Of a stretch of DNA of 64,000 nt, positions 27,955-42,900 are shown one piece after another. The stretch spans positions 283,304-347,303 of the forward strand of contig JACATO010000058.1 in the NCBI GenBank assembly GCA_018389105.1, written 5' to 3'. Each line of letters starts with the position of its first letter. Positions within the stretch are counted from its first letter, which is position 1. Position numbers and translations under genes: made by a program. The notes under the pieces are model-generated. The model saw nothing but the letters and a program-made list of their open reading frames with translations. It was not told where the DNA came from and did no database searches. This stretch comes from Nautilus pompilius. Taxonomy: Eukaryota > Mollusca > Cephalopoda > Nautilida > Nautilidae.

Positions 27955-30900
27955 TATATATATATATACTCAGTTTCTTTATTTCTTAAAATTGTATCAG
28001 GTATATGGCTCAATCACTGTCAATCACAACACTTTACATCACTTCTTAATCTTAGAGTTACGACAGAGGGCTTCAATGCAGAAGAAACCTGGTTTCAACA
28101 GGATGGGGCAACATACTGCATGACAAGAGATGCAATGAAAATATTGAGAACAGTGTTTTCCAATTATGCCATTTCTCACTTTGGCAGCATTCTGATCTCC
28201 AGATCTCACTCCAATCATTATATTTTGTGAAACTACCCTAAATCTAGGCATATGAAACAAATCATACAACACTACCAGAATTGAAAGAAAATATCAAGTT
28301 CTGTCACAGATGTTCTCCCAGATACATTGGCAAAAGTTTTTGAAAATCTCATTGTTCATTTCAGAGAATGGGCAGCTGTAACTTTAAAAGAAAAACAAAT
28401 AGTGTGTTTGATGGGGGTGAACAGTCTCCCATCTGTCCCTGAGCAAGTTAACAAAGGAAATGTATTATAGGGTATCTAAATTTAAAAAAAAAAAATTCTT
28501 AGTTACTTCCCTAAGTTTAATTGTGAGTTGCACATTTTAGAAAAGTTCACTTTTAGTTGTATCTACTTGTAAGAGTAAAATGAAAAATTATAAATTTGTT
28601 GTTTTGTTAACACCATATTGGTTTTCCCTTGGAATTTTAAAAATAAATAAATAAATGGGTTCAGAACTGTTTTAAAATATGTTCTTTTTTTTCCCTTGTT
28701 TATTCATAAACTTACATTTTTGATGAAACAATCTATGAAGATCTGTATCATTGAGTTAGACTAAGAATATGAAATTTGGAAATTGATGAAAATATTTTCA
28801 AAATTCTTTAGTCTATCAAATCTAAATATATTTAACTTAATTCTTAAAACAGCAATAACAAAAAAAAACAACTTTTAATATGCATCATAAAAATTTAAGT
28901 CTTATTTAGCAAACATTCACTTTCTGAATGCAAGATAATTCCAATAAAAAACAAAAAAAAAAACAAACAAATTACTGCTGATGCTAAAAAAACTTTCTTT
29001 TTTCTTATATATCCAAGTGAGTCACACACAACCCCACATCCAGGCACTAATATCAGCTTATTTAGTCTTAACTGGGCTTTAAATTCTGACTAAGCACATG
29101 GCACATTCTCCAGGTTCTGGAAAGAAAAAAAAATGCATCCAGACTACACTAGGTCAAAAGTTCTTACTAATACTGCCCGGATGCCATTTATTTATGTTCA
29201 CTATTTGCAAATTAAGTTGTGCTGTCTTCTAATTTATACACAAAACAGAATGTAGGAAAAAAAAATGTCCTGGCCAATACATTCCTACATTTGCTGAATA
29301 TTAAATATTTAAAGAGGTATAAAACTTGCTAGTGGTTTCTTGCTAGTCTATTTCCACACACTGTTTATTCACGCAAAGACCAATAATTTTCCCCCAATCC
29401 CTTACAAAGAGAACAAAGGGCAAACCTAACACCTGTGAACTAAGGGCTAAGTTTTATTCATTCAAGTAGTCTACCTACCCAAAGCTTTTCAATTTCTGAT
29501 TTCTTTGTAATGTAAGTAATCACTCGTGACATGCTGTATGTGATTATCTCCCTTCTCAACAGTTAGCTTAAATTAGTTTACAATAAGGCAAAGAGCCCCC
29601 CCCCCATCTCTCTCTCAGAAAAACTCATTTCAAGAAATCAGGGCCAAAGCTGGGCTATTTATTTCATTCATTTACAGTTCTGTTCTTGAAAAAAAGGCAA
29701 ACTTTAAATATTAAACTAAAACTTTGGCCCGTTCATAATTATGATTCACAGTATTGGTAACTAAAAAGTGGTAACATGCTGATAACTCTTCAGGTCTCTC
29801 CTTAAGTGCCTAAAATCCAGACTGAATAATTGTAATATTTTCTAATCTTTATGCATAGTCTAAATGTTTAAAATGTGTAAGCATTCTAGAGAATCTAGGT
29901 GAAATCCCTTCCATCTCTCTTCTTAACCCTTGATATACCATGTCAGTTTTTACCTCCTTTATACCCTCTAGAAGCACTAGCTAGTATGTGCATGTTTAGT
30001 CAAGAGTTTAATATGTAGAGTATCATGCCTAACAGCCCCTAGAGCTCCACCTACACTATATACAAGATGAGAGAAAACCAACAACTTTGATAAGTTAAGA
30101 ATTTTAATCAGATTATTCCATTGCTAATTTCTAGACAGTTCTATTTCGTTAGATAAAAGATATAAGTAGCTTTTTAAATCTTGAGTGTTCTGATTTTCTG
30201 ACTAGAATCAAAGCATGCTCTACTCCCTGACCAGGCTTGCTGTCTTGCCCTATGGGTTAGGGCCATGTTAGTTTGGCATTGCCAATTCAACAGGCCAAAC
30301 TGCCTGGGTGCTTGTGTTGAAGGCTCCCTAGCTTGGGGGAGCATTCATCAGCATGGTCCTTGGTATCAGGTTGGGGATCATAAGACCACACCCCCCACCT
30401 CCAAAAAGAGAAAAATGCACACTTAAAATTTTGCCAAGCACCACAACCACAAACTAAAATTTGTTTAAACATGAAAAATCCTGTCAAAACAAGAAGTGCC
30501 TGTCCCAGTGTAGGAATGACAATGTTTCCCCTAAAAATAGTCACAGCACCATGTTTCTTCACCAGGTTTGTCTCCCTTTTAAATGGTGGTGTAAACAAAT
30601 GCATATTAGAAAGATTAAATGCCTTCTATTGTTGCTTCTTTTCAAGTATATTCCCCTAACCAACTTATTTTCAGCCTAGGAAAACCATTAAGGAATACAC
30701 TCTCAAATCTGTTCACATGCAAAATTAAGCTAAGTACCTCAAAGAACTGCTAAGGGCTATAGCAGTTCACTGTATCGTGTAAATTTTATTGTGCTTTTTT
30801 GTGTAAATGTTCCACAAGACATCCTTCATATTATGTTTCTGGTAAGCCATGAAAACAAGTTATTGTACATTATCAATTATGTTAACCTGTCTTGGCTAGG

Positions 30901-33900
30901 TTTCATTTTCACACTGTCAGTGTGATAGTAATGCCAGGCTGCACTAATCTATAAAGACATTTTAAAAACACACGCACTTTCCAAAAATATGATACAATTT
31001 TGATGAAATTATGTTCTCACTTATATTAATAGTATCTTAGATATTCAAGATTTGATCATGTCATCCAATATGCAGAAAGCACCACATGCAAATTTCTTTG
31101 TTCAGCTCGTTGTCCCCAGTTGCTGCTCTAGATTTTTGAATGTCAAAAGTGTAAATGATTGCTGATAAAATGGATGCGCTTTAAGAACTCTACCACAACT
31201 GAAGCAAGCAGATAAAGACAAAAATCTTAGACATCTTGAATGCCTTTCCAAAAGATGGACTACTAACCAGCTGGGTGTCCACCATTAGTTGCTTTGTTTG
31301 CTGTCCAAGCTAAAGGCTGAGCAGCATTAACACTTCACAACTGATGCATTTTAAAGCTGCTAAATGCATTAGTAACAGGTATAGAAATCCTACAATTTTT
31401 ATTTTTACAACAGAATGAGAAATCTAATGGAGAGCTACAATGACTGTCCCCGTGCAGGAATGGGCTTATACTTAACACCTCATATGGATCAGCCAATATT
31501 TATAGCAAATACTAACAATACATTTACATGTTCTTCTCATACACAATAGACAGTTTAAATATAAAAGTTTTTGTTAAATGAAACATTTTTCACTCAATGA
31601 ATTTTGAAATGTGAAAAATATATCTGATGCCCAAAATATTTTCTTAAGTTATGCTCAAATTCTGAATAATTAAAATGAAACTAATTACACTAATTTATGT
31701 CAACTCTTCTATAAAACTAAGTTGCCTTGCATGTTTAGTTATACACACTTTACTAACAAAAGTACATAAGGAACTATCAGGATCTTTAATAAAGATATGA
31801 TTTTTTTTGTTTATTAAGGAGAAAATGACTTGTGTATTACCAAATACAAAAGATTAAAATAAAGAAGAAAATCTAAAATACTCACAAAAGCCAGACTTCA
31901 TTGGTTCCACAATTCTTAAGGTAAATTTCGATCCTCTAGGAATTTCTTTTAGCATCTTTGCAACCTCAAAGTGCCTGCATCCCACTAAACTCTTGTCATT
32001 TATCTTCTCCAGATGGTCACCGACTTTGACCAGTGGGACGTGTCCATCACACTGCCCTCTTTAATTCGTTTAATAAAGGCATAACCATTTCCATTGTCTG
32101 TTATAGTAAGACCTAGCGCATCCTCTGATTTTATAACATCAACTTCCTTTGGCTGGTCTCGAAGATGGACAAATATAAAGTCCTCCAGTCCAATCTGACC
32201 ACCTAGGAGTTTGGACATATCTACCTTGTGTGTGTTTAATGTACAAAAAAGAATCTGAAAGGATAAAAACAATTAAATAAAATTCAACATTTTTATTTTA
32301 CATATTGACTAAACAGTGATTGATGTTAACTGTAAGAAACAGAAGCAATTCATTTTCTTATGCACATTTTGTTTATATATTTTTTTTTTAAAAATGTACT
32401 ATAATTTTAAAAAAATCAAAGCAAAACAAAGATTTTTTTTGAGTTTCAAGATCCACTGGCTTTCAAGTCTCACAAGAAAGTTCTAGATTCATTTGGTTAG
32501 AATGTCTCTATAATAGCAATATCAGTTGTTAGAAACAAAAAGGAAGTTACCAAAAATTGTCAGGTTGCTACAGGTGATACTGAATGATGACAAATTTGAT
32601 AAACTGAGCCCTTATCAAAAAGGCTTTCCCAGAACCTCCATCAATTTGTATTATTGTAATACAGAGTTGTTTTTTCTTAGTTATTTTGAACAAACCTGTT
32701 GTGTAACAAGCAGCTTACAAGGATAGTAAGAGAGCATGGAATCGGTGTCACAGCAGTAAAAATGTCAGTCAGATTTAGATAATCAAAAATGCCAAAAAAT
32801 CTACTGGCTAGGAAGATGCAGTGTTAGCAGCATAAGCAATGGTGCTGATGTAGCATCACTTAAATCAGAATACCTAGTCCAATAGTCAAACTGTGACTGC
32901 CCCTGAAGAATGCAAGATTAATAAATTGCCAATGGTTCTTGAAGAGTCATGCTTATCAAGCAAGAATAAATGGCAAAATCTAACAATGATATATAAATAA
33001 CACTTTGTACTCTTATTCTGTGGTCTCACAAGGATATTCCAAGAAATAGTTCTTCTGAAAGCTCCAACATTCTTACTGTCAACAAAACAAATCGCTAATC
33101 CAAAAAAAAAAAAAAAAAGGTGATTAAGTGGTTCCCATAATTAGAATTATGAGGAGGAAAGCATTAGTCTAAAACATAAATAGTGGATTTATATCACAAC
33201 ACTGAGCATTAAGTGTATTTAAAAACAAAATGATTTGGTAATGATAACTCAAAGGACAAAAAATTCAACAAAACTACAACTTGGCTAGAATAGCTAGCAA
33301 CAACAAAAAAAAAATACAAGATTAATTTATTTTCCTAGTAAAGAATTGACAACCCCATACCTAAGGTAAAAACTTGGCAGCCTGTTCTTTACCAGAAAAA
33401 ATTTTTTTAAATTTTAGTCATCTTTAAAAAAAATTTTAACAATGCACCAAATTAATTAATTTTACTAGTTTAAGGATTTCTTTATAACTGTAATGCGTCC
33501 ATCATACCTTTTAACATTCAAGGGCAATACCTTTGTATGTATTGAAGCATCATGGTGAAGAACAAACAAATATAGAAAGGTCCATCTGTTTTTACAGGTG
33601 GAGGGGCAGAAAGTTAATTATACAATTTTATTAACAAGAGGGTTTTAATAAAATCAATCATATGTTATATATATATAAGATTACTCATAATCCAACTTTA
33701 CAGACAGTATTTGTATTAATGTTTACCTGCAGCAAAATTATAAAATTTCCTCAAAACATAGTACTTCTCTGAACAGATATAAACTCGCAGCTGGTGACAC
33801 TCGTCGACTAATTACAGAAATCTTTGTTAGGAAAATAAAAGAACTAATATGAAAACAAAGAAGAAATTAGCATGCAAAGCATACTGGACTTTTTTTTTTT

Positions 33901-36900
33901 CTTAAAGAATAATTGCTAGATACATTAAAATATTTCTTTCTTTTTTTGATTTATGAGCTTAACTATCAGAACAAACTATCATTCGTTTCGCTTAATGCGT
34001 TTCTCAAATTGGTTTCATCAACAGGTGATTGCTCAATTTTACTGATTTTCACTTTTTTTTTTTTTTTAATCTGATGGTTCTTAGGTTGAATTTTCATCAA
34101 ACCTCTGTAATCAAAGTGCTATTCAGGTTAATAATATGCCATTGTCAGTATCCAGCATTATAGATGCAAAACTAATCACAAAATGATGGCTAATTAGCTA
34201 AAGGTCCAGAAGGCTGCTAGTTTAAACAAGTTGTGTTGTTTTTTACTTGAGCAAACAGATCAAACTTAGGTCAGCCAATAAGGAAAAGTCACATTTAAAC
34301 TAAAGAAGTTCAGTCAGTATTAAAATGTTAAACTAAACTAAACAAAAGCAGCAAAAAAAAAAAAAAAACTAAGGTGATTTTGCATTTCTGTTTAGCAGAA
34401 TTTTAGGAATTACATTCCACAACTTAATATCTCATTAGGGTAGTCTGGTAGTTAACCATTTGATCACCAACATTCCCATTTAGGGAACATTCAGTATAGA
34501 TGCTTTAATACATATTCTGTTTAAGTTTTTTTTATAAATACACAGTGTGTGTGACTTGTTTAATGTTTAATTAACCATGTCTAACACTATTTTGCCTGCT
34601 CTTTAAGTTTTAAGTTCTTTATCAATCATTTTCTCATAACTAAAAAAAATTATTATATTCCATATATGGATATCAGTTTAATATGGTGTGCAATTGTTCT
34701 GAGATATTATTGAGTAAAAAGCACAATTATGCACTATTTTTATGTAAAATATGACATCTTTTCTGATGTTCCTAAAAAAAGGGAACATTGGCTTGTGTGT
34801 GCATGTAGTTTATAGCCTATTTGGTGATGACTACACATTACCAACCATAACATGTTGAGACTGGTCTTGCCTTCGTATGTCATGAAGTTTTTAATCGAAA
34901 AGCGACAACTTTGCATGACAGTTTTAACATGTTGAGACTTGTCTTTATTTTTAAATACTGCAGCTTATATAAAACAGATGTCACAGCCATTTTACATTCA
35001 AAGATGACATCTGAGAGAGAGCTTGCTTCTGTTGTGATGGAAACTTCATTATTTTTATGGGTGAGATTTTTTCTCTCTGTATACTTGTTGGAAATGTTTC
35101 TCTATTGAGATAACCTGCCAATCATATTTGATGGAAAACTAATTATCAGTACTTTTTTGTTTTTAAATATTTAATTTTATATTTTTAAGATTTTAACTAT
35201 TAACAAATTATTGTAACTACACTAGGAGGTATTTTTGCATTCTAAAGAATGACTGAAAATTTATATTTAAGCTTACAATTAGCTGCACATGTATACATTG
35301 CAAGAGTTGAGTGTATACTATTCTTGCTTTTCTATCCATCTTTCCAGATCAAGTGAATGTACCTTGATTTAGATTTTTCCACAGTGCAAAGGAGGCTGTT
35401 AAGAGTAGCAACAACAATGAATTGGATAAACTTCTGCCTACTGATGATAGCAAGTTGACAGTGACAAGGAAGGTGATGAAAATATTCTTGATCAAGACTT
35501 TTTACCAGATGAAATTGTTGGAAAGGTTGAAGTTTATGCCGGTGCAGATGACCCAGAAATGACGACTCAATAATAGAAAGAATTAAAAACTCTCCCAAGC
35601 CTCCCATTCGCTTTCTTCAAATGTAGGTGAAGAACATTGCTGTAAAAAATGAATGAGATATTCGGTTTATTTTTTACAAATGAAATATTAGTGCACATTA
35701 CAGAGCAAACAAACTCATATGCTGTGAGAGAAAAATTCTAAAAGTTTCAAAGTAAATAAAGAAATCAGTAAATTTTTAGGATTATTGCTAATCAGTTGGT
35801 ATCAGAATGTGCCATCTGAAAATGATTATTGGTAAATAAGTGATGATATGGAAGCACCAATATTTGCTAATACAATGAGTAGAGATAGGTTTTGTTTCAT
35901 CAAGAAGTATATGCGCATGGCTAATTAGCTCAATCAAAGAGAGCCAAGTGCTGCCGCTACTTGATATGTTAAGAAAGAATTGCCTACAGTTTGGTATATT
36001 TCATGACATTCTCAGTATAGACAAAGCCATGATTCCATATCAAGGGCTTCAGTGAAAAATAATTTATAAAAAATAAACCAGGAAGACTTTGATGTAAAAT
36101 GTGGATGTTGTGCAGAGCAAATGACTTCCTTTACAATTTTTACATTTACCATGGAAAAGAGGAAAATAGAGTTTGCCTCTAGGATTGTGTTATCATGAGA
36201 ATGCTTCAACCAATCATGAATACTAGCCAATATAGTGATTTTTTTAAAATGTTTTTCACAAGCCATAAACTGCTGACTGGGTTGGCTCAGGGCATATTCG
36301 TGCTTGTGGAATGATTCATGATGGCAGAACTGGACAATTTCCTCTCTTGTCAAAGGAGGAAATACAAAACCGAAAATGAGAGAGAGAGAGATTCTTTTGA
36401 TTTCAAGTCTGAGGAGATAGTATTGTGTGCAAAGTGGAATGACAACTCTGCTCTTACTGTTGCAAATAACTGCTAGATGTAAACCCAGTTAAGAAGACTA
36501 AAAGGCAAATAAAACAGGTAAAAAAAAGAAAGTCTGACAACCATATCGCATCAAAACGTATAACAAAGGAATGGGAGACACTGACGTTTGTGACCTAATG
36601 CTGTATTGTTGTCCAAGATCACATTCAAAAAAATTTTAATTTAAAAAATGGTGGAACTTATTTTCAATTATCTTAGACTTGTAAGCAGTTGCTGCCTTTA
36701 GATTTTACCTGCATATTAACCCTTCTGTAAATAATACTCATTATTACTCAATAGCTGTAGCTCTCGTAAAAGTTCAACAAGATAGGCATCAACAGGGAGG
36801 CCCATCTGCACCAATGATAAAATAAATCACTTTCTAGAGTCTTACTCTCATGGAAGATGTTCTTTATGTATGAAAAATACAAAACTGAAGTGTGCCAAGT

Positions 36901-39900
36901 GTGAGAAAAGATTACACAAGGCTTGCAGTGAAGCATTCCAAAGGAAATAAAATGACACCTAGATATATGGTTCAATTACTTGTAAAAACTGAAAATATAT
37001 TTACATTAATACAATACGCATTTTGATTTTTCTCATAATTAAAACAAATGTTCATTTTGAATTTGTTAGGTATTTTTCAAACAAATTAGTATTCTTTTGT
37101 TCAATAAATTAAAATATAGCAAGAATTCTTGAATGCTCATCATTACCCATAAAATAATTACAGAAGCAGTCAATGTTCCCATTTTAGGAATACCATACTT
37201 GCCAACTCTCCCAATTTTTGTGGGAGTCTCCTGATTTTTAATCAATCTCCCACTCCTGCTTTTTTCGTTAAAAAAAGACTCATTTCTCCTGATTTTTAAG
37301 AACTCTCCTTATAAAATGTGAAAACAACCCCATTTTTCATCACCCATAGTAGGCATTTCGCGAGTTTCATATTTTGACCAATCAGAAATCAGCAAACCCG
37401 TCGCCCCATTGTGTATGGCTCACACTATTGTCATCTGCCATTTGACTCCATAGCCACCTGCTACTCTACAGGCTTGTCTCCCACATCAGGCACTCCCAGT
37501 TGCATCACAGGCCTCTGCGGTAACTCACGCTTGCATCACTGGTCCCGACAACTTCCTGTTGCTCCGTCACCCTGATAGAAACAAACAATACATGCTGACG
37601 ACAGAGGCTGGAACTAGACCTGTTACCGCAGTAGGACTGATGCAATCGAGCCACACTCCTATTGGGGCCAGCAGTAAAAAGACTTTGACCATGATGCCTG
37701 ATGCAGAGCACGCTACAAAGCTACAAAGACTGGACAGTGACTTCAGCCAGATACACACCAGCCAGCTCGGCTTCAGGTGAACTTTGGCGTCAACAACCTA
37801 ACATATTTTTGTAGACAACAAGTCATGAAGATAGTAATACTCTACCTAAAACAAACCCTAAATGCCAAAAATATGAAACAAAATACCAGCCTGTTGCCAT
37901 TTTCACTTGTGTTTGATTGTAAACTGACAAATCATTTATCAAAGATATTTATCATGGTATTAATAAATCATAGATGTTCTATTTGTGGTCGGAATGCCGA
38001 GCACTGTATTGTACATACATTGTTGTATTGTAACAATACTCTGGTCAATTTAATTTTATATATGCTGTGGGGTTAAGTTAACTTTCACTTGAAAATGTAT
38101 GTTCCAGATCTAGTACATGTATTTCCCGGTGCATTTGTTTACAAGTGTCATTAACTAAAACTTCACAGTTTGTTAAAATTAAATCACGAAACCGTAATTT
38201 TGTACAAAACTTCCATACATCTGTATAAGAGGTTGTTTTCTGAAAGCAATCATGAGTGCTTACGTTTTCTTTGTTTACATTTTCTAGCGCTTCGCGACTC
38301 GGATTGCCAGTCTCCCCCATGAAAATTTTGGAAAGTTGGCAAGTATGCAACACTAAAAGAAAGATTGAAAAAATACATTAAGAGCAAAAGTTGAACTGAT
38401 CTCTCAAAATGAGAGAAAAATTAACTATCATTCCAATTTTGGCAGCTTTTTTTTGATAAAACTGTGCTGTAAAAGTGCAGTTATGTCAATCAAAATAGAT
38501 AATGTAATGGTCAGTAATTACTTATAGATGTTGGCATGTAACAACTGAGAGGTAGAAAAGTCTGAAATGAACAATAAAAGGAGATATACTTTGTAATAAA
38601 TACCTTATCTCTCAAACCCCTGCAAGAGACTAATCTTGATCAAACAATATAGGGATATTGAAATAAAATTTATTCAAAATAAAGCATTTGCAGCAATCCA
38701 AAATTTACCATAAAGTTTGACCTCTAGACTTTATTTTACATAAAATCTGAATAAAGCTCAATGTATTTAGTGATGTTATAGTAACATTGAAAAGTCACTA
38801 CCTATAAGCCTCAGTCACATGATCTTTAGCAGCAAGTAGCCACCTACAGCACTGCACCTGTTTTAAAAATCTGGTGAAGTCTTGAGGCAATGTGTTCCAG
38901 ACAGGAAAGATCCTAGAACACATGGTCACTGATCCAATGCACCCACAGAGGCAATCCTAATTTTTTTTTTTTTGGTATTCAGCTCAAGGAAACAAGCAGC
39001 CACAGAAAATTTTGAATACTTTCCTCTTAAAGGTGATGTATGACTATTCTTGTAAGATTCTCACATTATCATCCATGCAAGTGAATTGTTTACTGTGTAT
39101 TTGCACATATGGTGTGGAATCAGCTCTAACGACCATATCCAGGCAATGCTGACTTGTAACAATGCTGTCAAAGAAAATCAGTCACTTTTGTGATCAAGTA
39201 ACATAGCACCCTAGACTAGAACACTATTACCCCCCCCCCACCAAAAGAGCCTCTTTCTGACATGTTACAGAAAATTTTACCATTGTTATATACATTTAGA
39301 ACCAACCTGGCATTTTTTCTTTTTAACAAATTCACAAAATGTTTTATCATTTTGTTCAATGCTAAAATGTAGATAAGAGTGATGCCAACAAATACCCTAT
39401 TTAGACTGTTAAAACAAGTGCAAAATTAATATTCTCAAAAGGTTATTTTTCAGGAAATAAATTAATATAAATCTTATCTCTAATACACAGGGAGATTTTG
39501 CATGAGTATAAAGAAAGTATCTTTAATCCATTTTGTCAGTGGTCATGAAAAATACAACAAACAGTAAACTAGAATACAAAAAAATAACCAAAAAAGGGAC
39601 CCACCCATATGTAAACAATAGTGTTTTAAATAAGTCTTCAAGTAAATAAATGAATAACTAGTGGGCGCAAAAGGGAAAGGCTTATCACAAATTCTCATAG
39701 TTAGTGTTTGTCCAGTCATTACCTTTATATTCAATACAAATGAAGAGTTTTGAACAAACAGCATACTGGCTAACCTAGAAGTTAAATGAAAAAAACACTA
39801 CACTATATATATCTAGCACATGTCATGTGAAAGATTCTATGTTGACTGCATTAAAAATTTTTTTTTCCATTTAGCTGCATGGAATTATTGTTGAATAACA

Positions 39901-42900
39901 TTTTTGAGAAGGAACAAATGCATAAAAAGTAGGTATAAAGGAATTTACTAAGTAAGAAATATGCAACAACGCTAATTAAGGAAGACAAATTAAAATAATT
40001 AAACTGCTTGTAATACTTTCACAGGGCGATTTTCATCAAATCTGCACTGCATGTTTTTTTCCCCGTACATTGATGCCTACAAGGAAGGAAATCTGACAGG
40101 AAGTTTCACCAAATCCTGTGCCATGTGGGATCAAGCAATTCCGACTTTGGCAAGGAAATCTTTTCTAGAACTTGTCATTTTTTTTTTTATATGTAAGAGA
40201 AAGCCAAAATGCTCTGAAAAAAAAAAACGGGTGGCTGGCTGGCAAAGAAGAACAAGAATAAACCATGTTAAGGAAGTGAAACAAGATTAAAGCAGCCCAT
40301 GGTGTACCACCAGACCACTGCACCACCACTGAACTATTTTATAATAAATTAAATCTAGATTAAAATAAGTATTTTATAATATGAAAAAAAAACAAACAAT
40401 TTGTAACAAAATAAACTGAAAATTTAAAAATAATTCTTTCATTACATTGTTTTTTTTTGTTTAAGCATCTAAATTCTGTAATCTGCTTTAAAAAATCATC
40501 TTGACTGTTCTAGTCAGCTGTCTATGGCAATTATTTAAGCTAAAATTGTAAAAAAATGTTTATAATCATGAAACCAGGTAATTTTACATGCATTTTCCTA
40601 GGTATTTAGCTAACATCATGATACTGTCCCATGTCAACTACTGCAACAGCTTTCAGTCACTGTTCTAGAACTTCATGCTCACCACTACTTTTCCTAATTA
40701 TAAAATTAATGTGTTAACAAAGATGCGGTTTGGTTCTGAAGATAATCATAACAAATCTAACCCTCTTTCAATACACTAAAAACCACAATAAGACATATAA
40801 AATAAAGTAAAACTATAGCTTGCTTAGTTTTGATTTTATCTTAAAAATAAAATTTCTATGATAAACTTTTAATTACTAATGAACAATGTGGAAACTATGA
40901 GTCTTGAGTATACTTGTTAAAACAGTACGTAAAAATTAACTGCTGCAGCTGCTTTGTAGTGCTGAAGTTGTCAAGACAAGGTTCACCAGCTGCACTGACT
41001 AACCCTTAACTCTTTTCTGTTTCCTTGTCTTGAAACAAAAAAGTTTAATTTCCACTATAGTGATTCTAAAGGAATCTCCTACTCAGATGAGTTAGAGTCA
41101 AGATCAACAGTGCCCTTTCATGAAAAAGATAAAGCAAATTGCCTAAAACATTTTTGGCCAGCAAGAAATAAAGGGCAACACTAGCTAGAAAAGCATTTGA
41201 GCACAAGAGAAGATAAGCTACCCAAAACAAAGTCAGCACATCAGACATTGATTATAATTTAAATGGTTGATACTGAATAAATTATATTTATTTTAAAACA
41301 GAACCACTGTAATTGCATCTGGCTCAAATTCCTTTGAACAACGAACGAAGATCTTTGTATACTTTTTTCTCTTCCTTGTATAAAAGACATCAAGTAGTTA
41401 ATACGGGCACTGGACATTGGAATGAAATAAAACAAGTTGCATCTCTGTAGTTGTAATTACTCAATATGAGTCCAGAAAATGTATATAAAAGATTACAAGA
41501 CTAACAGAAGAATCACTGGAACCTCTTAATAAATACAATTTTCTCATTTTCTCTAGAACAAAAAAGGAAAAACTAAGGAAGTTACATTAAATTAAAACTT
41601 CTGACACTTATCACATAACTATGGGTGACACCAGAGGTCTCCTGTCAAGAAGACAATAACATTTTCTTCTGCCACCTCAACAATACAGAATCATAATTTC
41701 CAAAACACCAATTATTTCTTAAATGCATTTGATAATTTGTGATCAGAACATAAAACTGAACCTTTAATAGTAGGTGACAATAATTAACAACTTTTTTTTT
41801 TTTTTTACTTGAATTTTGTCAAAATGTTAGTTGGCCAGGTACATTATGGAATCTAGAGAAAAATTTATGTTGTATGCAAGCATTCACTGATGATAATAGT
41901 GATGAATTAAAAAAAAAAACAAACAATTTTCTGCTGCAAAATTTCATAGATGAAAGGACTTTAGTAAATTAGTCATTTAAAAAATGATAATTTAGAAAAA
42001 TATCATTTGAGAATTAAAAAAGAATAAATATTAATGTTCAGTTAATTTTTCAAAATTAGGTGATAGTAAAAATAATATAAAATTCTAAATTTATGTATAT
42101 ACAAACTAGCTGTAGTCTGTGACCTCTTTTTTGCATCCAAAACTATGGGCTTATAACTGGTAACAACAGCTGTTCTTTGTTTAAGAGGATACACAACATT
42201 CATGTACCTGAATGAACTGGAATATTGATCCAAGCCTTATCACTTGCAAAGCTTTAGCACAAATGCTACAGATAGATAAAAAGATAAATTTATTAATTCT
42301 TTGTATAGCACACGTATATAACTTTTTTTCTACCTGTACTACCTCTCCATATCAGATCATGGTCATGCCAGTCTGGTGAAGAAAGTTACAATCATTTAAA
42401 GTCATATACCTATTTTCTGCTAACTACTAGTCATATGTGGTTTGCAGCAAATTTCAAACCAGCCATTCCACTGCTAGCCTTCTGCAAGATGAACAATGAA
42501 AGTCAGCATGCATCTGTATATAAATATTAATCTATTTCGCAAGATGTGCAGTTTTGAATAGGGAGAGCATTGTCTTTTGACATTAGATAATGAACTCTCC
42601 TCAGAAATAAATGTACAACCCAACCTTTAAGAAGCAACAACATTGCCAATCTGTAACATTTGGGGGAAAGAACAGGCAGTTTTGGGATTACAAATGTTAT
42701 GATTTATTTATTCTGTTTACGGACAGCTGCAGTAATTAGAAAATCAGAAATTCCACTTTTGAATGAAATAACAAAATCCAATCTACTGTGTCCCTTAAAA
42801 AAAAATTTTTTTTTCATTAAATAAAATATTCAATTAAGTTGCTACAGATGACAAAAATAATTTCTTTTAAATATTATGAACCATTAGTTGTGTGGAACAC

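Larger units (their letters stand above)
16197..31885 (-). other. GIPC intron 2
   Basis: A 15.7-kb AT-rich intron. Recognised contents are A/T palindromic runs at 16508-16541 and 17740-17759, a microsatellite cluster at 20926-20985, a pogo-type element at 24945-25474, a CT/TA microsatellite at 27922-27969, a mariner-type remnant at about 27990-28470 and a possible interspersed repeat at about 30230-30420. In the remaining stretches (16542-20925, 20986-24944, 25475-27921, 28471-30229, 30421-31885) I found no coding sequence with family resemblance and no structural RNA. Confidence 0.65.

Noticed and set aside
38820-39180. Possible 3' end of a LINE (words such as GTGTTCCAGACAGG)
   Set aside because: The resemblance is vague; no reverse transcriptase frame, tail or target duplication was found.
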